A stretch of DNA of 64,000 bases from Glandiceps talaboti (GCF_964340395.1 NC_135565.1:10341742-10405741), one strand, 5' to 3'. Positions 9,979 through 24,200 are shown, counted from the first letter of the stretch. Numbers and translations: made by a program. Notes: generated by a model from the sequence alone, not told the origin.

Positions 9979-12900
9979 AGGTCCAATAATATGTACAAAT
10001 GTACAGTATAGTATAGGTGCTATAACTCTACCAGTATACTTTAGTCATCAATTTTTCACATACATACAAACACACCCACCTACTCAATACGTCGGATCCA
10101 TAACGTTGACAAAAAAAACTCTAGCAAGCACCGTAGTCATACTCGCAGAAAATAGGCAATTTGATCCAAAGTAAATACGGTATAGAGGGAAAATTGACTT
10201 CTCAGTCATAAATGTGGAGGAAAGTGCGCGCCTTATACTGTACACACCGTTACTGAGAGTGGCGAATTAAACTTTGTCATTAGACATGACGTATCGTAAT
10301 TGGCGGCATGGGACTGTGTTAGTGCGATGTCCAACGCTTCATTTCTCCTCATAGATGCAATTATACGCCGCATGCACACAAACCTATCTTCTCTGTTTCT
10401 CTATTAATACGTATTTTACTCCGAATTAGAGTGTTATGATCAACCAATCAGCTAACAGATAGATAACTAATTTGTAAACCATTTTAAAACTGATACGTAG
10501 CCGTAGAGCATCGGGGCAATGTCCATTCATTACACACATCTTGGCGAGTTTTATTTGCAATTCCAAAAGGACTAGAACCACTTTCATCTCTTTTCCTTTT
10601 GTATCTATCATTGTTGTCGTGTGCGTCTAGGAGGAGTCCTTAAATTGGTCACGTGGTGCGGGGAGGGAGTTGTTAGACAGCTATCGATACTCGTTCCACA
10701 AATAGACTGTCCCTCTTCTCACTACGTGATCATCTCTACTTATTTATTAAAAATGAAATCGAAAATCAAGTAAATTTCCGTGTTGAAAGGAGCTAACGAA
10801 GTGAGAAAAACGTTAAATTTCTCGTAAAGGTTAAATAAGCCGGGAGTCTTTGTAACTGGGTAGAGCTTTGCACAGTATAGCAATACGTGGTCTAATGGCA
10901 TTAGCCCGACCGATATAAACACACTGCCCGGTTTAATGAATTGTAAAAATAGGTGGCCCTGGTTCGTTAAGTCTTACAATAATATTGCAGACGTGATCCT
11001 ACACCAATTAATAGTCGTATAAAAGGTTGGATATGAGCAAAATTGTGCGGAATAACAGATGTTAGAAAACCGTCTGCCGTGATCACTCTCAGGAAAACAA
11101 AAAACCCAGACTTCCCGCCAAATTCTAAATCGAAACAAATTTTTAAAAAATTAAAAAAATAACGTCTTCTAACGTTATTTTGGTTGATTATTTTAAAGAA
11201 ATTGTACCTTAACAAATTTGTTGTATAATTAAAAAAAATATAAATTTCAACTTAGCTAGATTACCTCGATTCTATTTGACCGTAAATTCATTTATCAAAT
11301 GTCGGGTTCCTGGTTAAAATATAGAAAAGTGTTTATTTTCTACCGAAATGGGTTCTGGAGTATTCAGAGATGACAACCCTGGTTGTTCTACGCTTTGAGA
11401 AAATGGTAACTCGTAAATGGGTAGAGTCGTTAAAATAGAATATCTGAATGCTCTAAGCTCACAACGTTAAACTCGGAGTTTAAAACTCAAGGTCTGAATT
11501 TTCATGCACCTGTTGATATCGAAGCTTTTCACTTTGTAGCTACACCGATTACGAATCACAACAGCTATATATGATTTCTTGCGACTTGTTGAAGAATTGT
11601 TTGCCCCGCTCCCCCTTCATTTGAAACTGCGTATATTTCCGATTCTATACCGCTAATCAATTACTTGACAATATTCCAAATGTTGTACGTCGTATGGTAT
11701 TCATACCATTTCATAATACCAACAAGCCGACCGTGAAAGGGTTTCCCTCGTTACTCGACCCCCTCTCGATGCTATGTGACTCTCTGCTGTGATTTACCGT
11801 ATTTTCAAAGACTCTCCGATAACTGTTACAATATGGTTTTCAATACCAAGCAAATTTCTTTAGTATTCAAACAAGTGCATTTATTTTGTATCTACTGTCA
11901 GTATGTTGTCAGCTAGAACAAAGCGACAACAAATCTCAGCAAATTTCACAGTGTCAAGTTACATCAAACATTGTCACACTGGTCTGAGGCCGGCAGTAGT
12001 TGTAACCGGCGTTACTACTAAACATTCAAGTGTCGCTCGTTGTGCGTTTGTTATATAAATACTGGATTTCAGATACCTTTTTTTTGAAATTGATAAAGTT
12101 TGTTTCCCAAAAGATAAAAATAAACAGAATTAGTAAACTGATTAATTCTAAAAGGAAGAACTTTGCTATTTTTTTTATTCAAAGCGAAAATCAGTCATGT
12201 CTGTATTGGTTATATTTGTTACACCTCGTCTGATTCGTTCATACACAACCGTCAATCATTTCAACAATATAATCCTACGGTTTGTCTTTCATATATAAAA
12301 AACGACACACCGTGAAAGTGTTCTTTGTAGAGATCAGAATAAGGAGAGAATTCCAGTTATGAGAGACGTGCAAATGAAAGGACGTTGCCAAGTTATACTT
12401 CGTATATAGTTAATTGAAAAATTACTACACTTGGCTAGGATTTATACGAACGCAAGGAAACGGAAACGGAACAGAATAAAGTGCAGGAATTGTCATTTTC
12501 TTTACTACTTTTGAAGCTAAAACTAATAGCATCTCTTAAACACGGCAAATGAAGCAAGTCTGATAGTTAATGGAGAACAACGTGAAACTCAGTTTGCAAG
12601 AAACATAACAAAAAAGGGAAAAAATAAGTCTCAACCAATATTTCCACTCGAGTAACTTCAGCGCCTATTCTGAAAACACTTCTTTATAGTAGTTGATTTG
12701 TGGACTCAATTTGCTGGAAGAACTTTTTCGCGTAAACGTCAACTTTGATTTGCGGGAGAGAAGAGAAAGTTTCCGTCAAAGTAGACGCTAGCAAATGGCG
12801 TACTATTAGTTACGATGAATCGATTGATTTAAAAACCGTTCGTTAACACTGGAATGGTTCCATGCTGCAGGCGACGCCCGGGGAGACATAAACAGGGGAG

Positions 12901-13230
12901 AGGTGGGTACATTAGCACGGCACAATGGCGCTGATTTGACGGGTTAGGAAAAACAGTCACTCTATCATTACTTCGATAATTGAAAAGTTTACGTTTTTGA
13001 CGACCCAAACTTAGCTGGTAGATTTAGCGTTGCAATACTTTTTAGACCTATCTAAATGTGTGCAGTCAGTCAATCAGTGGTGAAATTGAAAATACGTATG
13101 TTTTGTTACTGACGTTACTCGTTACTATGGTTTCAACAAGCCACGAAATAGCCAATGGTACGTACAGTCTGTGCAGGTGCCCAAATGATAACCAATGACA
13201 ACCAAGTACACATCCGTTACTACTGCGATG
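9979..13230. other. Intronic unique region
   Basis: About 3.2 kb of AT-rich DNA with no recognisable gene, RNA or repeat array. Confidence 0.4.
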
Positions 13231-13231
13231 T

Positions 13232-13246
13232 TTTGTTGTTGTTGTT

Positions 13247-13321
<75 letters not shown>
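13232..13321. repeat. Compound microsatellite (TTG)n-(ATG)n
   Basis: About 50 bases of TTG units (13232-13281) run into about 13 ATG units (13282-13321). The Ser/Thr/Gln/His runs predicted across it on the minus strand are not a gene. Confidence 0.95.
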
Positions 13322-13322
<1 letters not shown>

Positions 13323-13574
13323 CATTTTTGAGGAGGACAAACGTAGAATTGTTGACCCTTACAATTGTTGAGAACGGGGTGGCGGTGATGTGTTGGTGAT
13401 GACGTCATTGGTCTGGCATGGGTGTATTAGTGAGACAAATAAAACTATGGTCAAACAACGATAGTGCAGAGTTACCTAAAATATGATTTAATGTATGTCA
13501 AATGTTTTTTTTTTAAAAAAACCCTCATTTTTCAATCTTAAGCAATGACGGGGTCCATATCGAATTGACAAGGT

Positions 13575-13602
13575 GGGGCGGGGGTTGGGGGTGGGGTTGG
13601 GA
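13575..13602 (+). other. G-quadruplex-type G-run cluster
   Basis: Five runs of 3-5 G separated by 1-2 bases (gggg c ggggg tt ggggg t gggg tt ggg), a canonical quadruplex pattern. It lies on the template (non-transcript) strand of the Pax6 intron. A C-rich stretch follows about 90 bases later (near 13678-13700). Confidence 0.7.
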
Positions 13603-13989
13603 GATGGACGTGCCTAAAAGTGATCGATAAAATAACAAACATTCTGTATCATCATACTCTGCATCCCACCACTCCGTTCACCCCCCAACTGACCCCAACC
13701 ATGGAGGTGGGTGATGCTTTCATGCCAGCAACTATCGCTTTTCTAATCAAAGTAGAACAATGTCGCCCCTAATGACGTAGTGTACTAGTATGTGTCATAA
13801 AAAATGTCCTGGATGACGTCAGAGGACTGAAATATGCGTCATAAGAAAATTTATCTAGTTAGTTATATTATGGGCATAAAAGTTGTTGCAACTATATGAC
13901 GGAGGGTCCAACATAACTGTCATTTTGTTATTGTTGTTGTAACAATCAATAATAAAACTTTCGGATTTATTTTGTGTGTGATTACAAAT

Positions 13990-14187
13990 GCTGAACTCTG
14001 ACCTAAGATGTCATAAAGTAGGTTGGTTATGCGTTGAACTTTGACATGTGATGTCACGAAGTAGATCGGTTATGCGTTGAACTTTGACTTTGATGTCATG
14101 AAGTAAATAGGTTATGCGTTGAACTTTGACATGTGATGTCATGAAGTAGGTCGGTTACGCGTTGAACTTTGACATGTGATGTCATAG
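13990..14187. repeat. Minisatellite, 43-bp unit, about 4.5 copies
   Basis: Units start cgttgaactttgacatgtga and continue tgtcatgaagtaggtcggttatg. The first copy is diverged and the last truncated after tgtcat. Confidence 0.9.
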
Positions 14188-17099
14188 TAATCACGCAGTC
14201 AACACACATACGTACCTGTAAGTGGACTATGATGGTGTAATCAATGACGTCATCAGTAAATAACAACTTACGAAAAGTTACATGTACACTCTTTAAAGCA
14301 CCTGTTGAACTGCGCTCTCATTGGTTAAAAGATTTTCATCACTCGTAGATAAGAAAAAAAAGGCTTTGATGAAACTATGGAAACTGTTCGAAATAACAGA
14401 TGTGGAAATAAGAGAGCACGAGGGCTAATAGTGTTCGATTTCCGTTGACTGTTAGTGTTACTTGGTCTATTCACGTGACCAACACAAATTTGAAAAGAAG
14501 TATCGGGACATATTTCGCCATTAAGGTATAATGATGACTATATGTTTTGATGGCGTTGTGTTGCTTTCCTTTACTAGTAACTAATTTACTTCCAACAACA
14601 TATATAATTCTGTTGGTGCCTGAAAGACCAAGTTCTAAGACAGGTGTAAACTATTCACGGTGTAAATAAACTACACTTATAGGTTATTTATGCATAATTG
14701 GTTCTCACTGCTAAAATGTATATTGTGTGTTATCTCTTGCTTGATGTCGTATACTCTGGTCTACTTTTTTAACACAGTCCCAAACACCGATCTTGGGAGA
14801 TTTATGGTCCAATTACCTATTATTTCATTCTAATCAGCTAAAGATGTACACAGGACAAAAGTAATACACAGAACTGGTGTGGTCAGCCACCTATATAATG
14901 TATTATAATAGTATTTGCACTTTTATCTATTGCATAAAGAAACTTCGATGTGTCCATACTGCTAAAAGGTACCATCAAAAGTTAACAACCTCGTCTATAC
15001 TTTTCTATGTTTAATGCTTTTCTACCGGCATATGCTAGCGCCCGTCCGTGCATAGCAACCAATTCCTCCATTGAACATCCGTTGTAGATCGGCAAACTCA
15101 AACGTTCATGTTCCATTCTTTTGGGGGTGGTTTGTCTTTCAATCTGGTCTGCCGATTTGTATAGAGTGACAATGAATGTACAGCCTTACTGTACTTCGGA
15201 GTCGATGTCACATCTACCATATCCTATCATATCGCCTCACCTTTTGGCTCTTGGACCATTCTGTTCACCTAATTAATTCTGATTGTATGATTTACCACCG
15301 ATGTTTCTTTGTACACCACCGGCACCTTTAGGCGTTAACTTGCCGGGCTTGTTTTCTCATAATGCAAAATAACTCATTAATATCTAAGACTTTATTCGAC
15401 AAAAAGAAAAGTGTCACTGCTTTAAAAGAACAAGAGAAATTGGCTTCAAAAGCAAATCAGGGAGAATTTTTTTGTGGTTTCCCGGTCTTTTACCTATTGT
15501 TGGCGGACATCAAGCTACTAAATATAAGACGCGTAGGGTCAGTGGAGGGGGCAGGCCCCCTATCAGTAGAAAAGCTGATTAGAAATTGGGTGCATGGATT
15601 ACAGTCAAATTAGTCCAAGTCTGGCACTATTACGAATCACTGTTACTGGTGTGCCCGGAGGCTATATAGATAACTAGTAACTCCACACCGCCTCTGGAAG
15701 TTTAATTTCTCCACCAAAAGTCCCATATATATATATATCTGACAGGAACTGTCACTCAAACCATGTGCGCAATTTTATCAACGTTCCCAAAAGAAACGTT
15801 TCATTGTGTAACTACATCAACCAACATCCTTTTGGACTTGGTCAAACTTAGTCATTTTCTTTTCTTTTTTTCAAACTTCACATGGGTTGAAATTTTGTGT
15901 GTGTTGCAAAAACTTTTGATATAACAACAATCGTTAAACATTGGACAATCACACAACAATGCCAGTTTTTTTTGTGTGTGAAAATCAGCTAGCTGCTTTA
16001 TGAATAGTACAGTTAGTCGTTGTGTTGTTACAACGACCAGAGATCAAAAAGGTGATACAATTCATTGAAATATACTGATCAATTTTACTTCCAGAATAAG
16101 ATTTTTTGATAATTAATATTTGCCTGATAAGAAAAAAAAAGTATTGTTGCTTCATACTAAGGCTTCTATACCTAGTCGAATTCATACGCCCAACTAATGT
16201 AAAGTGCATCCTGCCAGAAGTGCCTCGGGCAAAAGACATTGGAAAGCGATGCTATCTCAGTAATACACAAATACAATATACACTGCATTCGGATATTGAA
16301 ATGTTGGTTTCCTCAAAGAAAGAAACAACAAATAAGGGGCCGTTGCCGGTTTCGCGAAAATTGACCGATTTTGTGCAAACCCCGAGGCTGTGTGAGTGAA
16401 AATTGCTAAATCGCCCAATGAAATCGGTTTGACAGCTTGTGCATTTCGACGGAAGGAGACGTTCCTGAAATATAATTTTTCACTAATTCTTTTCGATAAA
16501 AAGGAGACGAATTCACTATTCTTTTTTGAGCTGATCAACTGTTTCTCCGGAAACCAGATCTATTGCTTGATAATTTCCTTGCCAGAAGGGAAAAAGTAGT
16601 TATTGAATCATTTATATTCCAGTTTCCCCCTTTCACCTGATATGGTACTAATTGCATATCACGTTTGATTCAAACTATCAAAGTATATTTCACATCTTTT
16701 GTGTGCCCTGTATTCACCACAATATTAATGAATTTCAATTTATGAAATTGAATTGACCAGAAATCAATTTAAAACATAAACGGCAGTTAAAGGTAGAAAT
16801 TGTCGTAAATGGTCCCGGTGTTTTGTCTCGCCTTCACGGGATAACTAACCGATCATTTCACTGCGTTGTTGATTTGATTAATCTGTTGTTTTTTTCAGCT
16901 ATGTGTGTTTGTGTATTTGTTTGTTTGTTTGTTTACCCTTCAATTGTGTGCAATTATATCAAAAGAATTAGTGAAACATTACAATTCAGAAACATATCCT
17001 TCGGTGTTTATTTCCATTCTGTAAGGGATAACCAACATACTAGCGAATTATTTTACGGAGAGCATTGTTGATACGATTAATCTAAGCTTTATCCAGCCA
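14188..17099. other. Intronic unique region
   Basis: About 2.9 kb, AT-rich, with a short (GTTT)n run at 16916-16935. No gene or structured RNA recognised. Confidence 0.4.
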
Positions 17100-17168
17100 T
17101 ATCTTTGTTTATTTACTTGTTTGTTTATTTACTTGTTTGTTTATTTACTTGTTTGTTTGTTTGTTTAC
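17100..17168. repeat. (TTTG/TTTA/CTTG) tetranucleotide tract
   Basis: Low-complexity tract of TTTA and CTTG/TTTG tetramers, about 70 bases. Confidence 0.85.
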
Positions 17169-17849
17169 TTATTCAACTGTACATTACAAAATCAAATATT
17201 TATGACTATCGTCTACAGACCAACCAGCTGACCTATCAATTTGCTTCTTAAATAAACTTTACGATATAAATGCAAATATTGTATTCACTTCAGAAAATCA
17301 TTTTTTCCAGATAATAACCAATCTTTATTCTTTACTACAGTAATAAAGTAGGGCCTGAGTAATTGTATTTCTAATTTCTATTAGTACTATCGGAGATAAA
17401 AAAAAAGTTTACACCGTCCAAAAACACTTTCACTTTCACCTCTTTCACAAAGACTAACTTTATCATTTTTTTCATACGAGTAGAGATTTTTCCCCAAGTT
17501 AGTTATTTTGGAAAAGACGACAACATTTATAGAACTTAGCTTTCCCGAGAAGGAAACATAATTTCGACTTTATTAAAAATATATTTTACTTCTTTTTGAC
17601 ATTTCATTTTGTAAATCTATTTGACACCGTGTATTTTTCTATAAGTTTATCGGTGACATACAAGTCTATCGGACTAGAGGTTATTCATTTATTTATCAGA
17701 GAATGTAACTTTGACTTCTGTTTACCCCATGTAACTATAATACATTACTTACTTACGGCAATAATAAATCGTCTTTTCGCTATAAAAAATGCTTTGGTGT
17801 GCGATTCGAATGGTGGTTCTATGCCTATTGGGTTAAATTGTTATTAAAA

Positions 17850-18290
17850 GGGTGATATACTGTATAGTAGTGGGGTTCCATGTACGTATGGAGTTCTATG
17901 TTATTGTGGGGTTCTATGTAGTTATGGATTTCTATGTTACAGTGGGTTTCTATATAGTTATGGAGCTATTACTGTGGGATTCTATGTATCTATGGAGTTC
18001 TATGTTACTGTGAGTTCTATGTAGTTATGAAGTTCTATTTTACTGTGAGTTCTATGTAGTTATGAAGTTCTATGTTAATGTGGGGTTCTATGCAGTTATG
18101 AAGTTCTATGTTGTGGTTGGGTACCATGTAGTTATGAAATTCTATGTTACTGTGGGGTTCTATGTAGTTATGGATTTCTATGTTACTGTGGGGTTCTATG
18201 TAGTTATGGATTTCTGTGTTACTGTGGGGTTCTATGTTACAGTAGTGAAATAGTTTGACGTGGCTGTGGGGGTTCTATGTAGTTATAGAG
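17850..18290. repeat. Minisatellite, ~36-bp unit, about 11 copies
   Basis: Alternating gttctatgtagttatgga and gttctatgttactgtggggt halves form about 36-bp units with frequent single-base variants and deletions. Confidence 0.9.
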
Positions 18291-18560
18291 CAAAACAGTG
18301 GTGAAGGTCTTCATTACATACATGTAGACTGTCTAACACGCTGACTTGGCTGAATTGTCAGTATTTTACAGTAACTCGTATCAAACAGCTGTTGCCATGA
18401 CTACAGAAATTGTCCCAAAACTCTCATCTTTTATGACTTTGTAAGGTGTTTTTTTTTAAATTTCGGATGAAAATAATTACGGATAAAAATCTCAATTAAG
18501 TAATCCTAAAGTGGTGTTATTGTCGATACATGCCTTCGTTGGCAATGAGATAATATTCAG

Positions 18561-18725
18561 GCGCTGTTAGCACAGTTGATAACATAACGTCTTAGTATAT
18601 ACCTACAGTAAATTGTATCATCAAACCGTTTATGTATTATACCTAAATGCCAGGTTCGAGTTCCGCTAACAGCAAGTGGTGGTTAAGTATGCTTCAGTAA
18701 GTACAACCCGACAGAGCATATTAAG
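18561..18725 (+). mobile_element. Possible tRNA-derived SINE fragment
   Basis: gttagcacagttgataac resembles a Pol III A box, and ggttcgagttcc at 18653-18664 is close to the B-box consensus. The flanks gctgttag (18563) and ctaacagc (18666-18673) are perfect complements like an acceptor stem. The 111-base span is longer than a normal tRNA and the T-arm does not pair, so a functional tRNA is unlikely. A SINE head or tRNA-like relic fits better. Confidence 0.35.
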
Positions 18726-19973
18726 TGTAGGAACCCCCCCCCCCCTATAAAAAGTGTTAAAATTCGGTTTATTCCTCTTTTTAAAAGTTATTCACCTATT
18801 CGTCATGGTCTGTGATCGCACAAAGATTTTAATCTCTGTCTTTCGAAATCTTGACTTGTCTTATTATTTTTATCGCCCACATCTGTATTTAAACATCACT
18901 TGGTTATTGTCACCTTCCCTCCCGCCACTCTTGTCTCCAACGGCGACCAGTCAACCCAGGTGTGCAGTCCCCCTGATTGTCCCGACTGGACATATTTGGA
19001 GCCAAGAAACTTCAGCGAATGACAACGATTGTTACCAATACATACCATCCATACTAAATAGACGTATTTGTATTTAGAAGACTTCGACACAACCCAGGAA
19101 ACCTCACTCAATCAGCCAAAGGTATTTTTCTTGGGAGTAAAGAGCTTAACAAAAGATTTCTCTGTGTCTGTTTATATGTAATCACTTTTGCGTTGACTTA
19201 TTGGGTTTTCTACGTGAACGGATTGATGACTGTATAACTAATCGCCAGGTCTTTATTCGGCATATGACGACTGTATGAAGGCACTCACATAAACAACGTA
19301 GTTTTTATCTACCTTCAAAAGGCAGGGCTCGTTCATTTGAATAACGGTAAATACGATTCGTTCGGCGACTGAATCGGTTTAAAGAACTCATAAAGTCGGT
19401 GGGCTTTGAGTGCGGAGCGTACAGCGTGATTAAAACGAATAACTGAGATTTGGTATTTTTGGATTAAACTCGATTGTACATGGAGAATGTATTCAAAGTG
19501 CTACGCAGTGCCTAAATCGAATGAAATACGAGATATTTTAATCGCATGAATATAAATAGCTTCATTATTGAATTGGGTATTGAAAGAAAAAACATACATT
19601 GCAATAGATTTGACAGAATGCTTCTCTGCATTTGACGCCAAATATCAAGACGTCGTTGATATTGTATAATCTACCGTTTGGTATTGACAACCAATCAAGA
19701 CGTGTGTTTGGCGTGACGTCATAATCTGACAAATGTGGCAATTTCTATCACTATCATCAACGTGTGAGACAACGCGTAACGACCCCAACCACGTGTCATA
19801 TGAAACGAATTTCGATACCAAAGCAATATAATAAAAAAATGACGAATTGAATGATAAATACGACGGATGATCTAGCATTTCTACTATGATTTATCAATTA
19901 TGATTTCTACTTTCTTTTATGATAAGTTTTATGAAAACATTATTATTCCTGTAAAGGAAATTTCGAGTAACGT

Positions 19974-20372
19974 TCACAGTGACGTAATGCACGCAGTGAC
20001 GTAATGCAAGCAGTGACGTAAGTGCACGCTGTAATGTTATGCATGCAGTGATGTAATACATAAAGCGGTGTAATACAGGCCGCGACGTAATGCACGCTAT
20101 ACTGTAATGTATGCAGTGATGCAATACATGCTGTCACAGAGTACACAGATACGTAATGTAGACACAATCACGTAATGCACGCGATGACGTAGTGCACGCT
20201 TTAATGTAATGCATGCTATGATATAATACACCAAGACGTAATGCACACAGTGACGTCGTGCACGCAGTGACGTCATGCACATACAATGACGTAATGCACG
20301 CGATGACGTAATGCACGCTTTAATGTAATGCAGAGATGTCATACATACTGTGACTTAGCACACGCAGTGGTG
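19974..20372. repeat. Diverged ~17-bp tandem array of CRE-like units
   Basis: The core unit is gcagtgacgtaatgcac. Exact TGACGTAA occurs at 19980, 19997, 20014, 20287 and 20304, and TGACGTCA at 20268, with TGACGTCG (20251) and TGACGTAG (20185). Spacing is 17 bases in the best-preserved runs. Middle units are decayed (for example gtgatgtaatacat). TGACGTCA is the cAMP-response element bound by CREB/ATF bZIP proteins. Confidence 0.85.
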
Positions 20373-20928
20373 TTCGATCACTCGATGAAAAAGAGACCAC
20401 ACTATTGCGAAATGTAAACATATTTCTATTCTTGATTTTGATGGCGGCAATATTCAGGCATTTCGACATTCTCATATCGTACATTCCCAGCATGCAATAT
20501 TTGAAAGTTGACAGCAAAAGGACAGCGTTTCAAATCGAAAAAAGTGCCCTGGGGGTAAAATTTTACCAACTAATCATCGATACCAACTTGTAGCTAGAAC
20601 AGGGGAAAACAAGAAATGTGGGTTATTTAAGATATGCTAAGTACGGGGTTTCTGTTGGTGGTGAAGTAACCATAGATCTCATCTCACGTTTATGGCCCAA
20701 GGCAAATCAAATGTGTGGAATTGTCGTCTGCCATCCGACATGTAATTCAATAATGTTGAAGATACAGCTGGTAAAAATTGTGAGTGGCCCTCTGAAACAT
20801 GACCACGGTAAAAGTTCTAGAATAATTGACTAGAAAGTAGAAGACGGGGTATCACAGGACATTACGTTCTCAGAGTCCCTGGTTTAATACTATCGCGACT
20901 GATTTTTGAAGAATGTGCCTGATAATAA

Positions 20929-21239
20929 GTGATAATATTACGATTTCAAATTCACAAAATAAGTTTACAACATAAAGTTATGATATTACAATTTCAAATT
21001 TACACAAAATACGTTTACAACATAAAGTTATGATATTACAATTTCAAATTTACAAAATAAATTTACAACATAAATTTATGATATTACGATTTCAGTTTTA
21101 CACACACAAAAAAAAATAAGTTTGCAACATAAATTCGATATTATGATTTCAAAATTTACAAAATAAGTTCACAACATAAATTTATGATATTACGATTTCA
21201 ATTTTACACAAAATAAGTTTGCAACATATATTTATGATT
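20929..21239. repeat. Minisatellite, ~48-bp unit, six copies
   Basis: Units start tgatattacgatttcaaatt and continue tacaaaataagtttacaacataaattta. Six copies, with a poly-A expansion in the fourth. Very AT-rich. Confidence 0.9.
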
Positions 21240-24200
21240 GGTTTGAAAAACCGTTTTACTTACAAGTTTGAATACATGTATCTACACTACTTTTCTACTC
21301 CATCCGCATTGTTAGTTGCGGTGCAGACGTTATTAAAATACATCAAAAAAAAAGAACGCTACCTTGGTTACAAGGCGAGGTGATCTTAATATCTTTTGAC
21401 AGTTTTTGGATATTTGACAACATATATAATAAACTAATAAACCAACTCGACCCCCAATTTCTTTTGTTAGTGAGGAATGAAGACCCTGCTCAATATTCCT
21501 AATACTACGGAATGATTTGAGAGTGGGGTGGCACGTGATACTAATAATTGAGTAACAAGACTCTACAAGTTGGGTACTTGATAACCGCTCTCCACGTGCA
21601 AGTTTTGAAAATGAGCAAACTTTGATTCTTGCGTATAAAAAAAATCGCAATTGTGACGTCATGACCGGGTTGAGTATGCTAATAGAGTTCAAACATTTAT
21701 AATGAATTCTAACAAAGCTTTTTTTTCTCTCGTAGGAGTTCTTTTTAATTAGACTTCGACAATACGTTGAAATACTTCACATTTATCGTGTTTTTATTAG
21801 CAGACTACATACTTATGGAATGCTTGAGATGTGAAGCCGCGCTGAAATCATAATTTGCATAATTCGGTACAGACATTGCGTGAGCCGTCAAACCAAGCAA
21901 CCGGCTTTTATTGATTCTTCACCGTGACAGGTCATCATACAAGCAGACAAAATTTACCGTTCGTTAATTCCACAAGTATGGAAAATCTTTCCACCCGATT
22001 AAACCGAAAAATATCTATGTGACTTGCCTCGGTTTGTTAGGCTATTCCATACGATCGTTTGCAATGGATCTTCATATATCCGTATAACGTGTGCAACAAG
22101 GCAGTGGACTGGAACACTCCGGGAACAATACAGCTTTGGAATTAGACGGGCGTCAGCCATGTTTTTTTACTCTGCCTGGTGTCACAATTTCAAAACTTGT
22201 TCACTGCCCTGCGAAATTTCCTATCCTGTATCAATACGGTCACGCAAACACTTCGGTATAATAATTAAGTGTGAGGGACCCGTAGTGTTAGAAGCGTGAA
22301 GTGAGCTCAATCGATAACTATCATATTCTGATAAAAAAAAACACCACCGAAACTTCACTATTGGTAGTTGCGGATATTACCCCAATAATTGTATACGCGA
22401 ATTATAAACTACTATATACAACAACACGTTTATTTTTAACTTATTTCCTGAATCTGTCACCCAGTAATAGTTAATATTAATCTAAATTTAGAATATGTGT
22501 AGTACAAATATCATTAAAACGCGTACAACGACAAACATATTGTTAATAAGTGGATGACTCTAAGAATTTCGAATATTCAGCTCTGGATCGAGGTTTATTA
22601 GTTAGTGCCCGTCATAACCCTTAGATTTCAGTCGATCTCAGTAATACAACATACCTTTTCATGTGATTAATTGTGCTATCTTTTCTAGGAGGGCATTTAG
22701 CTTGGGCCTAAAATTGCCCTTTACATCGCTACTGTAATTTCCTTTCATGGATGCTCAAATAGCGCCGCTCTTACCAATCTCATGTTAAAAAAAAGTACAT
22801 TATGTGTTGGCTGATTGAGTTGAGTGAAAAGCCAGGCTCACAAGCAAACCTCTACACGGTGATTGTGTTAGATAGATACAGTCTCGGCAAAGACGGATTG
22901 TATTGTTCTCGCAGATATTAAAACCTGGCATTGACAATTATCCCCTGGTCCAATTGTAAGCTGGTCATACGTGCCGCAACACTGATTTACGGCCATTTTC
23001 CATAATTACCTCCCTTTTTTTTCACAATCGTCTCCTAATATTGGCTTTGCCTGACAGTAGGACCGGGAACTGAGAAGGTACGATTAAGTTGGGAAAGCAG
23101 AAGGGGAAATCCGCCGAGCGTTGTTTGCCAAATCATTCTGTGCACGATGAAGTAATATCACTCGCTTTGTATTATGATTTGCGAACAGATTGATTTAGTT
23201 TTTTTGGGACATGCCGCTCGGTGCTATTAACAGTGGATACGTCCATCATGCGTTCTCCTTACGCAGGATCTCGTAAATCCATGTGTGTGTGCAGTGTTAA
23301 AGTAATACCACCACAGAAGTCGCATTAAGAATATGACCAACTCGAACAAAACGATTGTTCTGAAAATTCCCTTGTTATTGACAGAGTCACAAAGGGAAAA
23401 AATCACATGAATTTTTTTCTATCAGAATCAGCATACAATGTATTTCTAGTACACAGGGTGCAAAGCTGTGTAAATTGGGGTGATTCGGTTGCCTCACAAC
23501 AGACGTGCTTTCCTCGCCACAAATTACATAGGTTTGACAATGACGTAAAAAAAACACACACACACAAACCCAACGACAAATTAAAACTTCTGATGTGACG
23601 ATTGATGAAATTTACACTTTTTTTTTTTTAAAGAAGTGACACTTCACGTGAAAGGGTACTGTCAATATTTACCACTGTGACTTTATTTGAAACTCGAGAT
23701 TGGATACGTACACGGCTGTAAACTGTTTAAATGCAAACTCATCTTCAAAAGTGAGAACGCAGTATCGATGCTATATCGCTATATTGACAGGATGACAAAC
23801 CATTGAAACATTGGTTGTGATATTGTGTGTAAGTCGACCAGCGTTCAACTAGTAATTTGATAATGTCAATATTGCAGATAAAAGAGTGTCAATAGCTATG
23901 CGCTGTATATATTATTGCTTTTTAGTTGAAATAGTAAGCTCCGTTTCAAAGCATATAACAAAAATATTCCTGACCAAAATATGAAGTTAGACGACCGTGA
24001 AATAAATCATATTTTTTAAAAATGTTTTAATCATGTTTTATGTCTTTTTAATGAACTGTGTGTTCGTTTATGTTCAAAGTAGTGTCGTTAACATTAAAAG
24101 TTGTCCCTTTAAGTGCAAAGGCTTCGCCACGTCAACAAATACCAACATCAAAGATGCAGAGGTGAGGGCCTCTGATACGTATCATCAATTTGGTTTTTAT

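Noticed and set aside
18563-18673. Functional tRNA gene
   Set aside because: T-arm and D-arm do not pair properly and the span is 111 bases; a tRNA-derived relic is more likely.
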